Positions 15,545 to 24,000 of a DNA stretch of 64,000 nt are shown here, piece after piece. Made by a program: the position numbers and the translations under genes. Position 1 is the stretch's first letter, and each line of letters starts with the position of its first letter. Under the pieces are notes generated by a model, which was not told where the DNA came from, did not search any database, and saw nothing but the letters and a program-made list of their open reading frames with translations. This DNA is from Eubacteriales bacterium (GTDB lineage: Bacteria; Bacillota; Clostridia; Lachnospirales; Lachnospiraceae): NCBI GenBank assembly GCA_030537935.1, contig JAUNUY010000004.1:162314-226313 (forward strand), read 5' to 3'.

Positions 15545-16930
15545 ATGAAAATAAAAGATGTAATTAAAGACCCGCGAGTTATCCGCGCGATTGAAACAAA
15601 AGGATACACGGAATTCACACCGATACAGGCGGAAATTATCCCCCTGATTCAAAACGGTTCGGATGTGATTGGCCAGTCTCAAACGGGGACCGGCAAAACG
15701 GCGGCATTTGCGATTCCGCTCATCGAAAAGATTGATGAAAAACTTCGCAAGCCACAGATTCTTGTCGTTACACCGACGAGAGAGTTGGCGGTACAGGTCG
15801 CCAAAGAGTTTCAGTCGTTAGTCAAGTATTGTGACGGAGTTCGGAGTCTTGCCGTGTACGGCGGTGAGCCGATCGGCGTGCAGATACGCGGGATAAAGGA
15901 CGGTGCACAGATTATCGTCGGTACACCGGGTCGCCTGATGGATCATTTGAAGCGGAAGACGCTGCGCTTTGACGACCTTCGATGTGTCGTCATTGACGAG
16001 GCGGATGAAATGCTCCGGATGGGTTTCCGTCAGGACATCGAACAAATATTCGCATCGATAAGCGGTGAAACACAGCGCTTACTGTTTTCAGCGACGATGC
16101 CGAAGCCGATTTTGCAAATTACGGGCCGTTTTTTGTCGAATGCGGCACATGTAAAAATTCAAACGGACAGTGTCGTTACGGATACCATCCATCAGACGGT
16201 TGTCGCGATTCAGCGAGATGACAAGAAGGATGCGTTGTACCGTATCTTGGAGACGAAGAATCCGGAGCGTGGTATTATTTTCTGTAATACGAAGCGTATG
16301 GTGGATAAGATTACGAGTGAGTTGCAGCGGAAGGGTTTTTCTGCGGACCATATTCATGGTGATATGAAGCAGACGCATCGGATGCAGGTACTGCGCCAGT
16401 TCAATGACGGTCATCTGAAATATTTAGTGGCAACCGACGTGGCGGCACGCGGTCTGGATATTCACAATGTGGATTTGGTCGTAAACTATGATTTGCCGGA
16501 TATGGAAGAGCATTACGTGCATAGAATCGGTCGTAGCGGTCGTGCGGGTAAAGAGGGCGAGTCCGTCTCACTGATTACGCATGGCGACAGCGGCAAGTTA
16601 CGAGAGATTGAGCGATACATGGACCGCAAGGTACAACGTGCCGAGGTACCTTCCTTACAGTCGATGAATCAGGCGAAGGTAGAACAGTTCATCGTACAGA
16701 TGACGGCCGTGATGGATCGTGGAAATCTGGAAGATTATTTGGAAATTGTGGACCATATCGAGGAGTTGGGTTATTCTACCAGGGACTTGGCAGCGGCACT
16801 ATTGGCAAAGAATCTTTTGCTGCAACGCCGGAAAGAACGGGATATTAATGATCCGAGTGTATTCCAACGCTTTAAACAACGGAGAAAACCGTTCGGTAAG
16901 AAAAAATACTTTAAAAAGCATCGCCGCTAG
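15545..16930 (+). CDS. DEAD-box ATP-dependent RNA helicase (CshA/DeaD type)
   Basis: Unwinds RNA structures in ribosome assembly or mRNA decay. The 461 aa contain the full motif set: Q-motif (FTPIQAEIIPLIQNG), motif I (SQTGTGKTAAFAIP), Ia (VVTPTRELAVQV), motif II (VIDEADEMLRMGF), motif III (LLFSATMP), motif V (VATDVAARGLDI) and motif VI (YVHRIGRSGRAG). A ~100-residue C-terminal extension ends in a basic tail (KPFGKKKYFKKHRR). The SD AGAGG precedes ATG 15545. It is monocistronic, with a terminator 30 nt after the stop. Confidence 0.96.
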   Translation: MKIKDVIKDPRVIRAIETKGYTEFTPIQAEIIPLIQNGSDVIGQSQTGTGKTAAFAIPLIEKIDEKLRKPQILVVTPTRELAVQVAKEFQSLVKYCDGVRSLAVYGGEPIGVQIRGIKDGAQIIVGTPGRLMDHLKRKTLRFDDLRCVVIDEADEMLRMGFRQDIEQIFASISGETQRLLFSATMPKPILQITGRFLSNAAHVKIQTDSVVTDTIHQTVVAIQRDDKKDALYRILETKNPERGIIFCNTKRMVDKITSELQRKGFSADHIHGDMKQTHRMQVLRQFNDGHLKYLVATDVAARGLDIHNVDLVVNYDLPDMEEHYVHRIGRSGRAGKEGESVSLITHGDSGKLREIERYMDRKVQRAEVPSLQSMNQAKVEQFIVQMTAVMDRGNLEDYLEIVDHIEELGYSTRDLAAALLAKNLLLQRRKERDINDPSVFQRFKQRRKPFGKKKYFKKHRR

Positions 16931-16955
16931 GGGATGATATAGAAAATATTGAGAG

Positions 16956-16990
16956 AGCACTTTTCATCTTGTCGGAAGGGTGCTTTTTTG
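16956..16990 (+). terminator. Terminator of the DEAD-box helicase gene
   Basis: AGCACTTTTC (16956-16965) pairs, with some G-U pairs, with GAAGGGTGCT (16975-16984), followed by TTTTTG. Confidence 0.75.
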
Positions 16991-17635
16991 TGCTATAAAA
17001 ATAGGTCAGATGGGAGGGTGGATTTCGGATGAAGTATATGTTTTGACCTTTTGGCAGGCCGAATTTCGGATGATGATATAAATCAGCGTGCTCATTCGTT
17101 TTTAAATAATTTAGTCTATCAAAAGAAACAATTGTTTATCGGAGTACAATAATTCTGATTGGCGTAAATGGCAGAATCTTGGCACGGGTGACTTATTATT
17201 GTGATACAATATATCGGAGAGCGCTAATTATATCTTAACTGAAGAAGGGAGCGGTGTAGTGAAGGTGGAATCCGTTAAGAGATATGTGTGTTGGCCATTG
17301 CCGTACTGTAGATTTTCGGGGGCATTCCTTCGTCGATTTATTGAGTTATAAAAATGATACAATTTAGGGCGGGGGATGCTTGCCTTTGACATTGTAATAG
17401 TGTTGTTTTTAGCAGGACGAATTATTGCATTTTAAGAGATTCAATAGAAAAATCAATGTGCAAGAATAAATTATATAGTGCATATCGTATATTTCTTGGA
17501 GAGTAGTATGTAAATAACGACGAATATGAGCTGCTTTGAATAAGTTGAATCATTACAGGAGAGGTATAAATTAGAAAGATGTGTTAAGGGTGATGAATTC
17601 TTGAATTTTTGAATATGGAGTAAAGGAGTTAACAT
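16991..17635. other. AT-rich non-coding region
   Basis: About 650 bases with many stops in all frames and base composition clearly lower in GC than the neighbours. Two similar short elements contain GATACAAT (near 17202 and 17355), but no convincing -35 sits at the right distance. No gene or known RNA is recognised. Confidence 0.5.
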
Positions 17636-17664
17636 TTGACTTTTTGAGTACTATTTTATATAAT
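17636..17664 (+). promoter_or_regulatory. Strong promoter of the giant surface-protein operon
   Basis: TTGACT (17636-17641), 17-nt spacer, consensus TATAAT (17659-17664). The start of transcription near 17671 implies a leader of about 348 nt before the first gene. Confidence 0.7.
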
Positions 17665-17670
17665 CCATGT

Positions 17671-18018
17671 AACCGTAAAACAAAGATGAAGTTACTATGT
17701 AGTGGAGAAGCGGAGAATATGTCGGCCACAGAGTAACGGGAGGGGATTATGACGTGAGTTAATTTTGTTATTGTAACCTTGAGAGATTTGGTTGGACTGA
17801 AATGATATGACTTCATTAGTGTTTTAGGAACTCTAAGATACCGAAAGGGGGAGAGTGAGATGTTGCGCTCCGCATGCTGCCTTTCACTTGTTTCTAAGTG
17901 ATGAGAAAACATCTTTGGCATATATACGGCTAAAGTATTTGTCTGTATTTGGTACGGAGTGAAAGAAAATGGAATGTTACAAATGGAATCTTTATAGTTT
18001 AGTAAAAAAGGAGAAAAA
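17671..18018 (+). promoter_or_regulatory. Long 5' leader of the surface-protein operon
   Basis: No open frame with an SD is seen in the leader. TCACTT...AAGTGA (hairpin near 17882-17900) competes with an upstream AGTGAG segment (near 17855), so alternative folds are possible. It ends with AAAAAAGGAGAAAAA before the ATG. No riboswitch class is recognised. Confidence 0.45.
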
Positions 18019-21000
18019 ATGAATCGAAGGCGAATAGGCTCTCTAATCTTGGCCTTACTGATGGTGTTTAGTATCATTCAACCATCAACCGTAAAGGCAC
18101 AGGAGGCGGGAGACAAGGGCGATGTTCCGGGTGACTGGGCGATGCCGGTCGAAGGGACTTATGATCTGAAAGGGCATTTGAAGAAAATGCACATACAGTA
18201 TGACGGTGTAGGAGAAAAAACTATTGAATTTTCGCTACAATTCCAGTCGACTGTATCGCCACCGGGTATTAATCATGTTGATTTTCATGTAGATCCGAGA
18301 ATCAAGAAGTATATTACAAAGGTGGAAGGAAAAGGAAAAGGAGCATTAAGTCTGGGTGAATCCTATGTTGGATTCAAAGATCGAACTGCAGCGCCGGGAA
18401 ACCATAATAAAAATGTATACCGGGCTAAGTTAGACGGTATCAACGGTCTGTTTACGGCTCTTCCGTGGGGTGCCCAAGTTTATGAAGCAAAGATTATCGT
18501 GCACCTCAATAAGAAGGTGAACGAGTTGAAGGCACTGTACCCGGATCGTTATTATGCGTTCGAGACCAGAGCTGTCGGTACACAAGGTGGAAGTATTGAT
18601 GGTGAAATCATCAAGATTGACAGAAATTCATTGAATTCTGCCACATTCGTCAAGTTTGAGGATGAAATTCTGACGGAAGATGAATCTCGCTGGTTGCGAT
18701 CCAACTCTACGGCTGTTGTAGAATATGAATCGGGCGGTACGCTGACGACGAATAAAGACAACGCAAGAAGTGGTGCGGGCAGAGAGCGTGTCGGATTTGG
18801 TAAAGGTGTCATGCGGATTAAGTACTATATTTATCCGCACATGATGATTTGGGATTCTTATAATGCATTAATAGATCAGTACAAGCATTATTCTTTTGCT
18901 TTAAACATTGACCCGAAGTTGAAAGAATTAATACCTGCTGATGCAAAAATCCGTGTGAATGCGCTTCGTCTATATGGCGGTGCGTATAACCATGTGGAGT
19001 TGCCGCTTTCTTACATTAATAATGAGAATCAACTCAGGATTTCCATCTATGGTACAGCAAACCTGAACAATGAGGATAAGAACACGAATCAGGTGACGGA
19101 CCCGCTTGTAACGAATCACAATATGTATATTTCGGCAGATGCGGATGGTTCCTTGCCGACGTACCTGCAGATTGAAATACCGATTGACGAGACGAAAGCG
19201 GAGCAGAATTTTGAGTATAACCAGTATAACTTCCAGGGTTTCTACTATAATAGACGTGGACAGCTGGTAAAGAACTCCTTGGTAAGAACGTTCACCAATG
19301 CAGCGAAGACTGACCAGATGCCGGGAATTACAGCTGAAGGTACGGCCCTGCTTTGGAGTGATGAGGTTAAAGGTAATTCGGAATATCCGGGCTCAGAAGT
19401 GTATTTGGTAGCCAATCCGGATTTAGATTCGGAAGGAAACGGTGTGCCGGGTACAGGTAAAGTTATCGGACAGATGACGACTACCGATAAGAACTTTGTA
19501 TTGAAGACGTTCGAAAAAGATAAACAGGAATATAATCCGGACAATCCGAATTTATTTAAGGATATCGTTAATCCGGCCACCGGAGATTTTTATAAGGATG
19601 GTGACAAGGTATACGTCTTCCAGGCAAAGCCGGGCCGAATGATGTCCAAAGGTATACCGGTTACATTGAAAGAGGAGCAGACCAATAAGCCGGAAATTGA
19701 TCCCGTATTTGGAAGACAATTGATACAAGGCGGTTGGGGTATTGAGAAATACTTTAGAATAGTGTCGGGCTCGGTCGAAAAAATTCATCCCGAATCTCCC
19801 GTAGATATCAAGATGATTTGGCACGGAGAGGGAGCTCAGCTGGTCAATGCGGGAACTGCTCAAGAGGCAGTAAGCGGCGGTAAGCAGATTGGAACCTTTG
19901 ATGCACAAAGAGTAGCTCAGGGTGAGTCTGTTACGCAAACCGGCGGAAATCCTTACTTTATTGTTAATTTTGATGGAACCTATAGTTTCATTCAAGATGT
20001 TGGACCGAAGACAAGTTGGAATGCAAAGAAGGCTTTCCAAGTCGGTGATATTATTGAGGTGGTAGCGACAGAGGAGCACTGCAAGGAATCCGTACACAGT
20101 TACTTTGTCATTACGGAAGAAGGTGCAGAGGCCATTTCTAGAAAACCGCAGGTAGGGATTTTGTATCCGACTTTACCTGACACGGATGCGCCGGACAAGC
20201 AGATTGATTCCAATTTTAACAAGCCGAATAGAGATGCTGATAAGTCATTCGAAATAAAGGTACAGGGTGGTGCTCAATATAAGGTAGAGTATTACCCGGC
20301 AGGTAGCACTGTACCCGTAACAGTTACCGGTAGAGCCGGTCGTGGAGATGCTCCGGATGATTGGTTTTCGGTCTATCCGCAACTTCCGGAGACAGGGTTG
20401 CAACCTGGAGATATCGTAAAAGTTTATCAAAGAAAGCAATTGGGCTGGTTAAATAGTTTCGCACCGGAATCTTTACCGGTGGAGCGGATAGTTCAGCAAC
20501 ATCCGGATGAATACTTCGCTTATACAATTGAAATTTATCTGGAAGGAAAAGAAGGTCCGCAAGAGACCATCTACGTGCATAAAGATGGACAGATTTATCC
20601 GAATGTCGAAGGTGTTGGTGCGCCGATACTGAACTATGTTCAGGCTGATGCACCGGAATTGCCCTTCCCGACTCGCTTAAAAGATGAGGTCATGCGACCG
20701 GAGCGGGTGGCACATAACTACGTATTCAACTTTGAAAAGTCAGATAGATTCCCAATCACGGTTGAGAAAAATTACAAAGCATTCTGGGATAAGCTGGCTG
20801 TAAGTCTGGAGGAAGCCAATAAGGCGGCATTTGCAGGCAACAAGTTCAAATTGTATTTCGATCGCGATACAAATAAATGGGCGGATTTGATTATTGATGC
20901 CGGCGAGAACGGTCATTATACTAAGACTTCATTAGCAGCGAGCGATGAACACCCCGATGTATATATGAACGAGGTGGATGGAAAAATTGCAAACCTGACC

Positions 21001-24000
21001 GTTAAGGGTATTGAGACGAATGTCATTGATGATAAATCCCCGACGGATGAGTTGGGTGAGAAGCAACCGAGAAGCTTAACCTGGGCAGAAGTGAAGCAAG
21101 ATAAAGGCATCGTAGGCGTCAATATCACACCGGTTGCCAACCCCGGCTATGTATTTGATAAGTTCATTGATGTTGATGCGGATGTTGAGACCGTCCTGGA
21201 AGACGTGACGGAAATCGGACGTTCCACGAATTTGCTGGCACAATACAAGGTAGATGAAAATCAGAAATTCGGCTACGAAATTCGATACGTTTATAATGCG
21301 GGCACGGAAGATGCTCCCGATTATAAGGAAGTACCGGGTAAGGCAAACGTACAGGGTGCTGAGCCGGTAGAAACGGTAATAACCATTAACCAAGATCCGG
21401 TCGACGGTTTCGAGGTGAAGGCGGATCAACCGAAAGCGTTGACCGTAGAATATGTAGAAGAAAACGGTCAGAATAATGATGCCACTACAGCAGCTCCGGC
21501 AATTCGACAAGTTGTGCAAGTTGAGTATCAAGTGGCGGAATCGCAGAAACCGACGATAGATAACGACGTCATCTATGATACGACGGAAGAAATCTTCGGT
21601 ACGGCATCTCCGTATGCGGGCATCAAGCTTTACGCAATGAAAGACGGTGAGGTATACGATCCCGTGACCTCGAGAAAAATTGCGGAAGTGATGACAGATA
21701 AAGATGGTCATTATACGGCAAAAGTTGAAAATCTTGTAGTCGGAGACAGAATTGTTGCCGTAGCGAAAGATCCGTTGAAGGCTGAAAAGCTGTCCGATGA
21801 GAAGATCGTTATTTCCGATCCCGACAAATATACGGGTGACGTTACCATTAATCCGATCCCGAAAAATGGCGGAGAGATTGTTGCCGGAACGATTACCATT
21901 GCGGATAATCCGAACAAGCCGGGTGAGCCGAAGCCGGACCTTAACGGTGTAGTGGTTGAAGTTTATAAGAAGGCGGCAAGTGGTACGGAAACACTTATCG
22001 GCAAGACCGTTGCAAATGCGGAAGGAAACTTTTATGCAGCGGTAAGCCCGGCGCTCAAAGCCGGCGAGACAATCGTGGCAAAAGCAAAACCGAAGAAGAG
22101 TAATCTTTTGACCGGTGAAGCGATTGTTGCGGTTGATACGCAAAGACTGAAGGATGATATTAAAGAAGCCGAGGAGTTTCTGGCAAGACCGGACATCGGA
22201 AGCTTTGATTCAGAAAAAGTCAAGGACCTTAATACGGCCTTGACAAATGGTAAAGCATTGATTGATGCCGAGGGGAATCCGAATCCGGGCGTAACACAAG
22301 ATGATGTGAATGCGGCGGCAGATGCGATTGAAGATGCGCTGAAAGCATTGAGTGTCAACACGGCACCGTTCATTGACGCATCGGATAAGGTCGTTTATGT
22401 CGGCGATGTATTTGACGCACTGGCAGGTGTAACAGTTGTTGATGAACAGGAAACGAACTTAAATGCGACTGTAAAATCGAGCACCGTACCCGTGAATCCG
22501 ACGGATAATACGTTGATTGAGGTAGGAACATATCAGGTTGTTTACACCGTAACGGATAGCGGCAACAAGACGAGAGAAAAAGCAGTGACCGTCATGGTTC
22601 TTGAAAACGACAAGGCGGCACTGAAAGTAGCGATTGCAAAGGGTGAAGCAGTTCTCACGGACGGCAAGCAATATGACCCGGACCAAGTAGAAGCTTTGAA
22701 AGACGCCATTGCCAACGGTAAGATCGTTGATGGAAACCCGAATGCGACGAAGACGGAAATTCAGAACGCAAAAGATGCCATTAATACGACATTGACAGAA
22801 ATTGCGGGCGATGTACAGCAATCCAATGCGCCGGTTATCGATCGTGCAAGACACGGTGAGGTACTGGTACATGGCAAGTTGCTAGATGCAGAAAACAATC
22901 CGATAGCCAATGCCGAAATCACGATAAGAGATAAGGCAACCGGCAAGGTATTGGGTATTGCGAAGACGGATACCACAGGAAACTACAGTGCCAGCGTACC
23001 GGAATTGGTGGATGCACAAGTGATTCAGGCGACGGCCGTTGAAGAAGGCAAGAGCCCGAGCGACACGGTGGAAAAGACGGTTGTTCCGAATACGGATAAA
23101 CTGACGGAGACCATCGCCAAGGCGGATGACTATGTTGAAGGTAAGACCTTAGATCCGAATGACCCGATTGACAAGACGTTGATTGACGCATTAGCACATG
23201 CGAAGGATATTAAGGCGAAGGCCGAGCAAGAACCGCCGGCCGCAACGCAGGGAGAAGTAGATCAGGCGAATACCGATCTGGAAAATGCCCTAAAAGCAAA
23301 GAAGAAAGAAGATACGGCGAAGGTCAATACACCGACCATTGATGAGCCGATCAACAACGGTGCGGTTACTGTAACGGGTAATGCGGTACCGGGCGCCGAG
23401 GTGACGCTGACGTTACCGGGCGGTGCAAAACTGACGACGGATGCGGACCCCGTAAGCGGTGCGTACGTATTTGAAAACATCCAACCGGCACTGCAAGGTG
23501 GCGAAACGATTCAAGTGACGGCGACGGTGGAGGATGTGGAATCCAAACCGGCCGTAGCGAAGGTTGTAACGGATGTCAACGATCTGAAAGCGGCCATCGG
23601 TGAGGGCGAAACTGCCATGGCGAATGCCAATGACCCGATGACGCAGGAAGACAAAGATTTACAGGCTGCGATTGATGCCGGTAAGGCACTCATCGTGGAT
23701 CCGACGGCAGAACCGCCGGTAGCAAAAGAAGATGTAACGCAAGCACAAGCTGATGCGGCGGCGAAGAAGATTCGCGACGCCATCAAGGCGAAGGAAGCAA
23801 AAGATGAAGAAACGCAAGCTGCCGAAGAGAAAGAGCAGCAACGGAAGAATCTCATCGATAAGCTGCAAGCAGCGATAGACCGCGGCGAAGCCTTCAAGCA
23901 AGACCCGACCTATACGGATGTTATTCCGGAAGATAAGGATGCGTTAGAGGCTGCATTGAATACGGCGAAAGCGGATTTGGCGAAGTTGCAAGATCCGAAC

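Noticed and set aside
17571..18077. 168-codon minus-strand frame opposite the leader and signal peptide of the giant gene
   Set aside because: No SD or recognisable domain, AT-driven composition, and it overlaps a well-supported promoter, leader and start.
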